NCBI GenBank assembly: GCA_905200565.1
Contig: CAJKKX010000020.1
Location: 1-12,893 of the forward strand
Length of the DNA: 12,893 nucleotides
Origin: an uncultured Lachnospiraceae bacterium
GTDB taxonomy: Bacteria > Bacillota_A > Clostridia > Lachnospirales > Lachnospiraceae
Reading direction: 5' to 3'
The translations under genes were made by a program, and so were the position numbers. The notes below the pieces were generated by a model. It was not told the DNA's origin. It ran no database searches and saw nothing but the letters and a program-made list of their open reading frames with translations. Shown here in pieces: positions 6,295-12,893 of the stretch (its first letter is position 1; every line of letters starts with the position of its first letter).

Positions 6295-7423
6295 GAAAAG
6301 CGCACTGGATTTCCGGACGGGACTCTATGTCATTGAACTTCTCCGGGCGGCGTTGGAAGGAAGAAAGCCGCAGGAGAAGCCGCAGGCGCTTTCGATGGAG
6401 CGTATTTACCGGATGGCGAAAAAGCACAGCGTAGAGTGCATGGCGTATGCGGCGGTCAGACAGATAGCGGTGCCAGAGGATGCGGAAATCCTGAAAAAAT
6501 GGAAGGAAAGAAGCCGGCTGTGCGGGATTCAGGGGGCGGTGCAGAAAGCGGAGGGCGAAAGGCTGTTTTCTGCGCTTCCGGCGCAGGGCATCCGTATTCT
6601 GCCGCTGAAAGGCTGTGTGATGAAAGGTCTGTATCCGAAGCCGGAGTACCGCCAGATGTGTGATGTGGATATTTTGATCGATCAAAGGAATCTGGAAAAG
6701 GCAGGGGAGATCATGAAGGAACTGGGGTACGTCCGGGACCACAGCTGCGGAGGGGTGGATTCTTATGAGAAAAAGCCCTGGATGAGTGTGGAGCTGCACG
6801 AATCGGTACTGCCCTCCCGGAACCAGAATGCAAAAAGATACCGGGATATCTGGAGCCGGACGCAGGAGAAAGACGGAGTTCACCGGATGGACTGGAATGA
6901 TTACTATCTCTATATGATTGATCATTTTGCGAAGCACTATTTTGTATCCGGAAGTGGGATTCGTTCGGTACTGGATATTTTTGTGTTTCTGCGGAGGAAA
7001 GGCGGAGAGCTGGATGAGGCGTATCTGAGAGAGGAGTTTCGGAAGCGGGGACTTGAAACCTTTCGTAAAGAGATGGAAGAGCTGGCCGGGGACTGGTTTG
7101 GCAGAGGCGTGACCGGGAAGAAAAAGGACATAGAGGAAATCGTGATCGGTTCGGGCGTGTACGGGACGGAGAGCCAGAGAGTGAGAAACTTAAAGGAAGC
7201 GATTGAAAAGCAATGCCGGATTTCCTGGCTGGTAAAGCCCATCTATCTATGGAAGCGGACGTTTCTGGGATATTCTGTCATGTGCGACCTCTACCCGGCG
7301 CTTCGAAAATGCCCGGTTCTGCTTCCTGTGCTGTGGATACACAGACCGGTAAGAGCGCTGATCGTAAAAAGAGAAACTGTAAAACGGGAGTTTGCGTCAA
7401 TCAAAGGAAAAAAGAATGAATAA
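6287..7423 (+). CDS. Nucleotidyltransferase-family protein (NTP_transf_5-like)
   Basis: The protein has 378 residues. The nucleotidyltransferase signature is visible: ILPLKG (104-109), then YRQMCDVDILI (121-131) with the paired catalytic aspartates Asp126 and Asp128, and VELHESV (168-174), whose Glu169 may be the third carboxylate. An N-terminal helical region (1-95) and a helical C-terminal half (about 200-378) flank the core, as in the uncharacterised NTP_transf_5 family. Homologues occur next to HPrK-like kinases, PqqD-like proteins and lasso peptide genes, where a tailoring or nucleotidylation role has been proposed. It starts 8 nt before the kinase stop with an AAAGGAG site and ends 8 nt inside the permease gene, so the three are a tight unit. 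An alternative is nucleotide transfer to a sugar or lipid carrier for the polysaccharide pathway. Confidence 0.8.
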   Translation: MNEKSALDFRTGLYVIELLRAALEGRKPQEKPQALSMERIYRMAKKHSVECMAYAAVRQIAVPEDAEILKKWKERSRLCGIQGAVQKAEGERLFSALPAQGIRILPLKGCVMKGLYPKPEYRQMCDVDILIDQRNLEKAGEIMKELGYVRDHSCGGVDSYEKKPWMSVELHESVLPSRNQNAKRYRDIWSRTQEKDGVHRMDWNDYYLYMIDHFAKHYFVSGSGIRSVLDIFVFLRRKGGELDEAYLREEFRKRGLETFRKEMEELAGDWFGRGVTGKKKDIEEIVIGSGVYGTESQRVRNLKEAIEKQCRISWLVKPIYLWKRTFLGYSVMCDLYPALRKCPVLLPVLWIHRPVRALIVKRETVKREFASIKGKKNE

Positions 7424-8276
7424 TGCAGGAAAAAGAGAAGAGAATACGGCCTGGACAACGGTCATCGTCCCGGAGACAAAGCTGGGAAAAGAGGATTTTC
7501 TGGAGCTTTGGAGGTATCGGGAACTGATAAAAATGTTTGTCCGGCGGGATTTTGTGACCAGATATGCCCAGACGGCGCTGGGGCCGGTGTGGTATATCCT
7601 GACCGCCCTTTTGTCCTCTTCGGTTCTGACGGTCGTATTTGGCATAATTGCGGGGATTTCCACAGAAGGGACGCCGGGATTTCTGTTTTATATGGCAGGA
7701 AGTATTCTGTGGAGCTGCTTTTCAGGCTGCGTATCGGATGTGTCCCAGACGTTTACTTCCAATGTAAGGCTTATGGGCAAGGTGTACTTTCCCAGATTGT
7801 GCGTCCCCATCGCAGCGGTATTGTCCAGGCAGATTCAGTTTCTGATTCAGTTTGCGATATTTTTTCTGCTTTGGCTCTGGAAAGTATGGAGGGGGATGAA
7901 TTTTTCTCCGATGATACTTTTTACTCCTTTGCTGCTTCTGGAAATGATGCTTCTGGCGCTGGGATGCGGCAGTATGATTGCAGCGCTTACGACCCGTTAT
8001 CGTGACCTGGGAGTACTTGTGGCCTTTGGGTTGCAGCTTTGGATGTATGCCACGCCGATCGTTTATCCGGCGTCACGGATACCGCAGGGCCTGCGGTGGA
8101 TTTTGTTTTTGAATCCGATGGCCCCGGTGGCAGAGAGTTTCCGGCAGATTTGGCTTGGTGGCGGAGAGGCGACAGGGATACAGATCGCCAGCAGCGTTGG
8201 GATCACGGCGCTCATCCTGGCGGCAGGGCTGCTGTTTTTCCAGAGGGCGCAGCGGTCATTTACAGATACGATATAG
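7416..8276 (+). CDS. wzm: Wzm/TagG-type ABC-2 polysaccharide export permease
   Basis: The protein has 286 residues with six predicted membrane segments (about 56-79, 88-107, 129-156, 166-191, 197-218, 258-276). Family motifs include RRDFVTRYAQTALGPVWY (43-60) at the N-terminal amphipathic region, a YFPR motif (124-127), RYRDLG (194-199) and FLNPMAP (231-237). These are typical of permeases that export O-antigen, teichoic acid or capsule chains on undecaprenyl pyrophosphate. The ATG at 7416 is preferred over a TTG at 7392 because an AAAGGA site precedes it; it overlaps the upstream stop by 8 nt. It pairs with the ATPase immediately downstream. The exported glycan cannot be told from this window. 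Confidence 0.88.
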   Translation: MNNAGKREENTAWTTVIVPETKLGKEDFLELWRYRELIKMFVRRDFVTRYAQTALGPVWYILTALLSSSVLTVVFGIIAGISTEGTPGFLFYMAGSILWSCFSGCVSDVSQTFTSNVRLMGKVYFPRLCVPIAAVLSRQIQFLIQFAIFFLLWLWKVWRGMNFSPMILFTPLLLLEMMLLALGCGSMIAALTTRYRDLGVLVAFGLQLWMYATPIVYPASRIPQGLRWILFLNPMAPVAESFRQIWLGGGEATGIQIASSVGITALILAAGLLFFQRAQRSFTDTI

Positions 8277-8287
8277 GAGGTTCCCGG

Positions 8288-9544
8288 ATGGAAAGGCAGC
8301 CAGTCATACGCATGGAAGATGTGAGAAAAACATATCAGTTGGGAAAAATAGGAGGAAATACGCTCCAGGGACAGCTCCAGAGCTGGTGGGCGTTAAGGAA
8401 AGGAAAGGAAGATCCGAACCGGAAGGTATGGCAGAAGGAAAGCGGGACGAAAGATTTTGAAGCGCTGAAGGGAATTTCCTGTGAGATTTATCAGGGAGAG
8501 CGCGTGGGAATCATCGGAAGAAACGGCGCAGGGAAGTCCACGATGCTGAAATTGCTGTCCAGGGTTACGGCCCCTACGGAGGGAAAAATCTGCATCCGGG
8601 GAAGAATCTCCAGTATGCTGGAGGTAGGGACCGGATTCCACGGCGAGCTGACTGGAAGGGAGAATATCTATCTGAACGGCGCGATTCTGGGGATGGGACG
8701 GCGGGAGGTGGAAGAAAAGATAGAGGATATCATCGCTTTTTCAGAGTGTGAAGCATTTATCGATACCCCTGTAAAGCGCTATTCTTCGGGAATGTATGTG
8801 AAGCTGGCGTTTGCCGTGGCAGCCTATCTGGAGGCAGATATTTTTCTGATGGACGAGGTGCTGGCGGTAGGGGATATGATGTTTCAGAAAAAATGTCTGC
8901 GGAAAATGAAGGAGATTTCGGAGGATGGACAGAAAACGATTCTGTATGTCAGCCATAATATGCAGACCATCCGGGAGCTGTGCGGCCGGAGCATCGTGCT
9001 GGATGAGGGAAAGATTCTTCATGACGGTGATGTAGATGCAGGAATTCGCCTGTACATGCAGGACATTCTGGAGGTAAAGAAGGTCTATACGTTTTCGGAG
9101 ACGACAGGATGCAGGCAGGCGACGGGGAATATACAGATTACAAGAATCGAGACAGACCATCCGGTGCTGGGCGGGAAAGAGAGATTCTTTGTCATGCGGA
9201 TGTTCTTTCGGGCAAAGCGAAGGATTTCCGGGCTTCATCTGCGGTTTACGGTACATGATGCAGAGGATACCGTGGCAGGGACAGGAGTCTCTGCGTGCTT
9301 TGCCGCAGAGGCGGCAGAGCAGACGCTGGAGTTTACCTTTGATACCGGGGGGCTCGTGGAGGGAGCGTATGCTGTGGATTTGGCGGTCGTGGAGCCGCAG
9401 GGAGAGAAACAGCTCCGTCATGCGTATCTGGAGCGGGCGGTCGCGTTCCGGATTGAAAAAAGAGAGCGGCTGTATCATGGCGGATGGAACGCAAGGAAAT
9501 GGGGCAATGTAAAATTTCCCGATCTGACCGTGAGAAACAGATAG
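8288..9544 (+). CDS. wzt: Wzt/TagH-type ABC ATPase with C-terminal glycan-binding domain
   Basis: The protein has 418 residues. The nucleotide-binding domain has Walker A GRNGAGKST (77-85), the TagH/Wzt-type signature YSSGMYVKLAFAV (165-177), Walker B IFLMDE (185-190) and the switch His223 in VSHN. The N-terminal insertion at about 25-55, before the ALKGIS strand, is usual for polysaccharide exporters. Residues about 275-412 form a beta-sandwich like the Wzt C-terminal domain, which in O-antigen systems reads the modified non-reducing end of the finished chain. The ATG at 8288 has an AGGAGG that overlaps the permease stop, 7 nt before the start, showing coupling. Family knowledge suggests the exported chain carries a terminal cap. 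Confidence 0.9.
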   Translation: MERQPVIRMEDVRKTYQLGKIGGNTLQGQLQSWWALRKGKEDPNRKVWQKESGTKDFEALKGISCEIYQGERVGIIGRNGAGKSTMLKLLSRVTAPTEGKICIRGRISSMLEVGTGFHGELTGRENIYLNGAILGMGRREVEEKIEDIIAFSECEAFIDTPVKRYSSGMYVKLAFAVAAYLEADIFLMDEVLAVGDMMFQKKCLRKMKEISEDGQKTILYVSHNMQTIRELCGRSIVLDEGKILHDGDVDAGIRLYMQDILEVKKVYTFSETTGCRQATGNIQITRIETDHPVLGGKERFFVMRMFFRAKRRISGLHLRFTVHDAEDTVAGTGVSACFAAEAAEQTLEFTFDTGGLVEGAYAVDLAVVEPQGEKQLRHAYLERAVAFRIEKRERLYHGGWNARKWGNVKFPDLTVRNR

Positions 9545-9633
9545 GAGCTTTGCATAAAACGTGCTGAAACGGGGTGAAAGGTGTTGCAAAGGAGCGGGAG
9601 AAGAGATAAAATGGGAAAGGAGGCTTCATACAG

Positions 9634-10338
9634 ATGATAGATTTTCATACCCATATTTTACCTGAGATGGACGATGGAAGCAGCAGCCTTGCACAGACGA
9701 TGGAAATGCTCCGGATGGAGTACAGCCAGGGCGTCCATAAGGTTTTGGCGACTTCTCACTTTTATGCGGGGGAAGAATTTCCGGAGCGCTTTTTAAAAAG
9801 ACGGGCCGGAAAGCTGCAACAGGTGAGGGAGGCGCTTTTACAGGAAAGCTGGGGGAAGGAGATGCAGATTCTCGGTGGCGCTGAGGTGGCATATTTTACC
9901 GGGATTTCGGAAGCCCCCGGACTTTCGGGACTGTGTATCGAGGGGACGTCCGCGCTGCTTCTGGAAATGCCTTTTTCCCAGTGGGACAAGGATGTGTACC
10001 AGGAGGTAAAGAAAATGGTTGAAAAGCGGAAACTGACCCTGATTCTGGCGCATATCGAGCGCTATTACGGGTATCAGAAGAACCGGGAGGTCTGGAACCG
10101 GGTGTTTGAGCTTCCGCTTTATGCACAGATGAATGCAGAGACCTTTCTCGTCTGGAAAAAGCGGCGCACAGGCAGGAAACTTTTGAAAAAAGGATATGCG
10201 GTCGTTCTCGGAAGCGACTGTCATGATACAGGCAGGCGAAGGCCGAATCTTGAGGCGGGCAGAGAGGTGCTTCAGAAGAAGGAAGGGAAAGAGATTCTTG
10301 AGCGGCTCGACCGGACAGGAAAGCAGGTGTTTGGTTAG
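9634..10338 (+). CDS. cpsB: CpsB/YwqE-type PHP-family protein-tyrosine phosphatase
   Basis: The protein has 234 residues, close to the usual 240-255. PHP metal-site motifs are present in order: DFHTHILPEMDDGS (3-16) with His5 and His7, ATSHF (39-43) with His42, GAEVAYF (82-88) with Glu84, LAHIERY (138-144) with His140, and GSDCHD (193-198) with Asp195 and His197. These bind the metal cluster that removes phosphate from the C-terminal tyrosines of CpsD-type kinases. It has an excellent AAAGGAGG site. An 89-nt gap separates it from the ATPase gene. It opens the regulatory half of the locus, and its likely substrate kinase lies three genes downstream. Confidence 0.92.
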   Translation: MIDFHTHILPEMDDGSSSLAQTMEMLRMEYSQGVHKVLATSHFYAGEEFPERFLKRRAGKLQQVREALLQESWGKEMQILGGAEVAYFTGISEAPGLSGLCIEGTSALLLEMPFSQWDKDVYQEVKKMVEKRKLTLILAHIERYYGYQKNREVWNRVFELPLYAQMNAETFLVWKKRRTGRKLLKKGYAVVLGSDCHDTGRRRPNLEAGREVLQKKEGKEILERLDRTGKQVFG

Positions 10339-11370
10339 ATGAACAGGAAAAATCAGATCAAAGCAGTCCTGGCAGCGGCGGGCGTCCTGCTTTTTCTGGG
10401 GATTGTCTGTTTTTTGATGCAGAGAGGGGAGCAGGCATGGGGAGCAGAACATGCGGGGGAGGATACCGGACGGGAGCTTGAACGGCTTTTATGGCAGGAT
10501 ATTTCTCTGAATGGAAAAGACTACCGCTATTCGCGGGATTATGAAACCTATCTGTTGATCGGAACCGACGGGAGCGGGAATGAAGTGGACGACCGGGAGG
10601 AATACCGGGGGAATATGGCGGATTTTCTTCTTCTGGCCATCGTAAACCGTGTGGATAAAAGCTATGCGTTTTTACAGTTAAACAGGGATACCATGACGGA
10701 GATCACGCTTCTGAACCAGGATGGGCAGGGGGAGGCGACGGCGGACATGCAGCTCTGTACGGCGCACTGGTACGGCGGAACCCCAAAGGAGAGCTGTGAG
10801 AATACCCGAAAGGCGGTGGAAAAGCTGCTGGGCGGGATTGCGGTTGATGGTTATTATTCGATCAATATGAAAGATATTGCCACACTGAACCATGCGGTGG
10901 GCGGTGTGACAGTGACGATAGAAAGTGATTTTTCCAGAGTAGACGCTTCCATGAAGAAAGGGGAGACGGTGACTCTGAGCGATGAACAGGCATGTACCTT
11001 TGTACGGGGCAGAACCGGCGTGGACGATGGAGAAAATACCTCCCGCATGGAGCGGCAGAGACAGTACATGGAAGCGTTTTTTGAACAGCTTCAGAAAAAG
11101 GCCGGGGAAGATTCGGGATTTGTTCTTTCCTTATATGAAACGCTGTCTGAAACTTCTGTCACGGATATGAGCGGCGGTCTGATCTCTGACCTTCTGGCTG
11201 CGATGGACGGGGCAGAGAATGGAGGAATTCTGACTCCGGAGGGTGAAACCAGGCTGGGAGCGCATCTGGGGGACGGCATTCTGCATACGGAATTCTATTT
11301 GGATAAAAATGATATTGTCAGCACGATAAAAACATTATATAATATACAAGAGAAAGAGCAGACAGATTAG
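10339..11370 (+). CDS. LytR-CpsA-Psr (LCP) family cell-wall glycopolymer ligase
   Basis: The protein has 343 residues. There is a short cytoplasmic tail, one membrane helix (about 8-27), then an extracellular LCP domain: YLLIGTDG (71-78), ADFLLLAIVN (94-103), QLNRDTM (113-119) with the catalytic-region Arg116, DGYYSINM (170-177), and FVRGR with SRMERQRQ (221-225, 235-242) holding the conserved arginines. LCP enzymes move lipid-linked glycopolymers to peptidoglycan or, in some cases, to proteins. The ATG directly follows the cpsB stop, so translation is coupled; no strong separate ribosome binding site is visible. This implies that at least some of the polymer is wall-attached rather than released. 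Confidence 0.9.
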   Translation: MNRKNQIKAVLAAAGVLLFLGIVCFLMQRGEQAWGAEHAGEDTGRELERLLWQDISLNGKDYRYSRDYETYLLIGTDGSGNEVDDREEYRGNMADFLLLAIVNRVDKSYAFLQLNRDTMTEITLLNQDGQGEATADMQLCTAHWYGGTPKESCENTRKAVEKLLGGIAVDGYYSINMKDIATLNHAVGGVTVTIESDFSRVDASMKKGETVTLSDEQACTFVRGRTGVDDGENTSRMERQRQYMEAFFEQLQKKAGEDSGFVLSLYETLSETSVTDMSGGLISDLLAAMDGAENGGILTPEGETRLGAHLGDGILHTEFYLDKNDIVSTIKTLYNIQEKEQTD

Positions 11371-11388
11371 GCAGAGAGGAATAGACGG

Positions 11389-12126
11389 ATGATACAGGGC
11401 AGGGAGAATACGCAGATGAATATGGAGGAAGAAATCGACCTGGGGAGGCTGTTTCTTTATTTAAAAAAGAAATTGCCTCTTATTATCATCGCATTTTTTA
11501 TCGGTCTGACAGGGGCGGGGGGATTTACACATTTTTGCATTGCCCCGAAATACACGGCGACTTCAAAACTGTATGTGGTATCGGCGTCCGGAAAGAGCGT
11601 GGTCAATCTGGATGACCTGCGCCTGGGTACGTCCTTATCCGCAGATTATAAGGAACTGCTGCTGACACGTCCGATCTGTATGGAGATTATTCAGGATCTG
11701 AATCTGGATTATACATATGGCGCGCTGAGAGAGATGATTACGGTAGATTCGATTGAAGATACCCGTGTTCTGGTCATAAAAGCGGTGAGTACAGACCCGA
11801 AGGAAGCGAAAGATATTGCCAATTCCCTGGCGGATAAGGCGGTCACATACCTTCCGAAGCTGATGGCCATTACACCTCCGAACATTGCGGAGGAGGCGAT
11901 CGAGCCGGCGGGAAAAAGTTCTCCGAGTCTGACGAGGAACGCCATGATGGGAGGCATTCTGGCGCTTGTCGCGGCAGTGGGAATTTTAACGGTTCTGTTT
12001 CTTATGGATGATACAGTGAAAACATCGGAGGATGTGGAAAAGCTGATTGGAGCCATGCCGCTTACCTCGATTCCGGAGAGCGGGGATGCTTCGAAGGACA
12101 GGCAGAGGAAAAGAAGAAAGGGATGA
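11389..12126 (+). CDS. cpsC: CpsC/Wzz-type polysaccharide co-polymerase and kinase activator
   Basis: The protein has 245 residues. Two membrane helices (about 29-49 and 187-206) flank an extracellular domain. The PNIAEEAIEPAGKSSPS stretch (164-180) is the Pro-rich region that precedes the second helix in Wzz/CpsC proteins. The short cytoplasmic tail (DDTVKTSEDVE onward) is where the partner BY-kinase docks. The role is control of chain length and activation of CpsD. Starts at 11389 and 11416 are both plausible, each with a GAGG- or GGGAG-like site; the later one would remove nine residues from the N terminus without touching any domain. CpsD follows after 4 nt. Confidence 0.9.
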   Translation: MIQGRENTQMNMEEEIDLGRLFLYLKKKLPLIIIAFFIGLTGAGGFTHFCIAPKYTATSKLYVVSASGKSVVNLDDLRLGTSLSADYKELLLTRPICMEIIQDLNLDYTYGALREMITVDSIEDTRVLVIKAVSTDPKEAKDIANSLADKAVTYLPKLMAITPPNIAEEAIEPAGKSSPSLTRNAMMGGILALVAAVGILTVLFLMDDTVKTSEDVEKLIGAMPLTSIPESGDASKDRQRKRRKG

Positions 12127-12130
12127 CGAT

Positions 12131-12893
12131 ATGAGCAAGCTTTTGATGAAAAATGTACCGACTCTTTCCTATTCCACGGAAGAAGCGATCAACAGACTCC
12201 GGGTAAACCTGAACTTTCTGGGTACAGATATTCGAAAGATCATGCTGATCAGTGCAAATGAAAATGAAGGAAAAAGCTTTGTGGCGATGCACTTGTGGCG
12301 GCAGGTGGCAGAGTCAGGCGTACACTGTGTGCTGGTGGATGGAGATATGAGAAAGTCGGTGCTGGTGGAGAAGTATCAGATGGAAGCGGCTGACGGGGGA
12401 GAGCTTAGAGGAACCTCCCATGTCCTGGCAGACAAGACCCCGATGAAAGAGGCGGTCTGGCAGACGGAGCTGGAACAGGGAGACCTTCTCCCGAATACAG
12501 AGAATGTGGTGAATCCGACGGTGCTTCTGGAAGGAAAGCATTTTCAGAATATTCTGGAGGAGATGACGGGAACGTATCGTTATGTTTTTGTCGATGTGCC
12601 GCCTTTGGAGATGGTGTCCGACGGGGAGAAGATCGGCTCTATGTGCGACGGGGCGATTCTGATCGTCCGCAGCGGAAAGACTTCGAGAAAAGAAGTGAGA
12701 AATTCCATACAATTGTTGGAAAGAGCCGGCTGTCCGCTTCTCGGTGTGGTGCTGAACCGGGTGGACCAGGCGGACCCCGGCGAGACCCGGCGCTGGACGG
12801 CTTATTTCCGGGAAAAGGGCTATGCTGTGCTGGAGGCCAATGCCAAGGGCGGCGCAGGCACCGCCCAGTTTGCCGCCGCTGTCCGGGAGCTGC
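12131..12893 (+). CDS. cpsD: CpsD-type BY-kinase, partial at the right edge, with an anomalous RbgA-like tail
   Basis: The frame is open from the ATG at 12131 to the edge (254 codons seen). Residues 1-212 are a CpsD/BY-kinase: Walker A SANENEGKSF (41-50), Walker A' LVDGDMR (68-74), Walker B YVFVDVPP (151-158) and LLGVVLNRVD (203-212). This kinase autophosphorylates on a C-terminal Tyr cluster, is activated by CpsC and reset by CpsB. From about residue 212 the sequence no longer looks like CpsD. ADPGETRRWTAYFREKG (214-230) and the following A-x-x-G-x-G-T segment resemble the region after the NKxD motif of RbgA/YlqF GTPases, with GCC/GGC-rich codons unlike those upstream. No Tyr cluster is visible. 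The kinase call is firm up to about 12766; the remainder is probably foreign sequence. Confidence 0.8.
   Translation, partial: MSKLLMKNVPTLSYSTEEAINRLRVNLNFLGTDIRKIMLISANENEGKSFVAMHLWRQVAESGVHCVLVDGDMRKSVLVEKYQMEAADGGELRGTSHVLADKTPMKEAVWQTELEQGDLLPNTENVVNPTVLLEGKHFQNILEEMTGTYRYVFVDVPPLEMVSDGEKIGSMCDGAILIVRSGKTSRKEVRNSIQLLERAGCPLLGVVLNRVDQADPGETRRWTAYFREKGYAVLEANAKGGAGTAQFAAAVREL

Noticed and set aside
5299..6937. Long open frames on the minus strand opposite the PqqD, kinase and nucleotidyltransferase genes
   Set aside because: Their products are Pro/Arg/His-rich with no recognisable domains; they are mirror frames of GC-rich coding sequence.
4981..7423. A standard lasso peptide cluster
   Set aside because: PqqD-like, kinase and nucleotidyltransferase genes are compatible with one, but neither the asparagine-synthetase-like cyclase nor the transglutaminase-like leader protease is present.
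8039..8287. Long N-terminal extension of the ABC ATPase
   Set aside because: It lies out of frame over the permease gene; the ATG at 8288 has an ideal AGGAGG site and begins right before the ATPase domain.
8741..9589. Open frame of 282 codons opposite the ABC ATPase gene
   Set aside because: The plus-strand frame has all ABC motifs; the minus-strand product has no domain features.
9584..9612. Promoter TTGCAA-N17-TAAAAT before cpsB
   Set aside because: Spacing fits, but transcription would start within the cpsB ribosome binding site, leaving almost no leader; probably chance.
1..12893. CRISPR arrays, tRNA or rRNA genes, insertion sequences
   Set aside because: No regularly spaced repeats, cloverleaf-type sequences, rRNA-like blocks or transposase genes were recognised on reading both strands.

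Overview
The window looks like a chromosome segment from a Gram-positive gut Firmicute, most likely a Lachnospiraceae-type Clostridium relative. The reasons are strong AGGAG-type ribosome binding sites, consensus sigma-A promoters (three with an extended TGC-TATAAT-like -10), a secreted protein built from InlB-type and FIVAR modules, and a CpsB/LCP/CpsC/CpsD polysaccharide-regulation module. The assignment is inferred from gene style only; there is no rRNA or marker gene.

Layout. Positions 1-169 hold a strong hairpin and an outward-facing minus-strand promoter. Positions 170-634 (minus) encode a small S24/S26 (SipW-like) serine peptidase with its own promoter. It is divergent from a 1325-residue secreted multidomain surface protein (986-4963), which has a strong promoter and a leader of about 180 nt. 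Seventeen bases after that gene lies a 36-residue acidic peptide (4981-5091), then a 15-bp perfect-stem terminator. A new consensus promoter (5170-5198), overlapped by a small dyad, starts a long co-directional operon: PqqD-like protein, HPr-kinase-like P-loop kinase, nucleotidyltransferase, Wzm-type permease, Wzt-type ATPase, CpsB-type PHP phosphatase, LCP ligase, CpsC/Wzz-type co-polymerase and CpsD-type tyrosine kinase. The last runs off the right edge.

How the genes may work together. The distal half is a polysaccharide export, chain-control and attachment module: an ABC exporter, the BY-kinase/phosphatase control pair and an LCP ligase. The proximal half (short peptide, PqqD-like, HPrK-like kinase, nucleotidyltransferase, plus the divergent S26 peptidase) resembles a peptide-modification cassette. 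A PqqD fold is a peptide-binding module, and HPrK-like kinases and nucleotidyltransferases are known tailoring enzymes beside some lasso peptide clusters. However, no lasso cyclase, leader-cleaving transglutaminase-like protein, radical SAM enzyme or other RiPP maturase is present. This is the best candidate in the window for an undescribed system: a small acidic peptide that is phosphorylated or nucleotidylated, possibly clipped by the S26 peptidase, and linked to surface glycan assembly.

The last ~145 bases need caution. The CpsD reading frame switches, at its LNRVD motif, into sequence that resembles the ribosome-biogenesis GTPase RbgA/YlqF and has a different codon style. This looks like a chimeric join at the end of a contig rather than a real protein.
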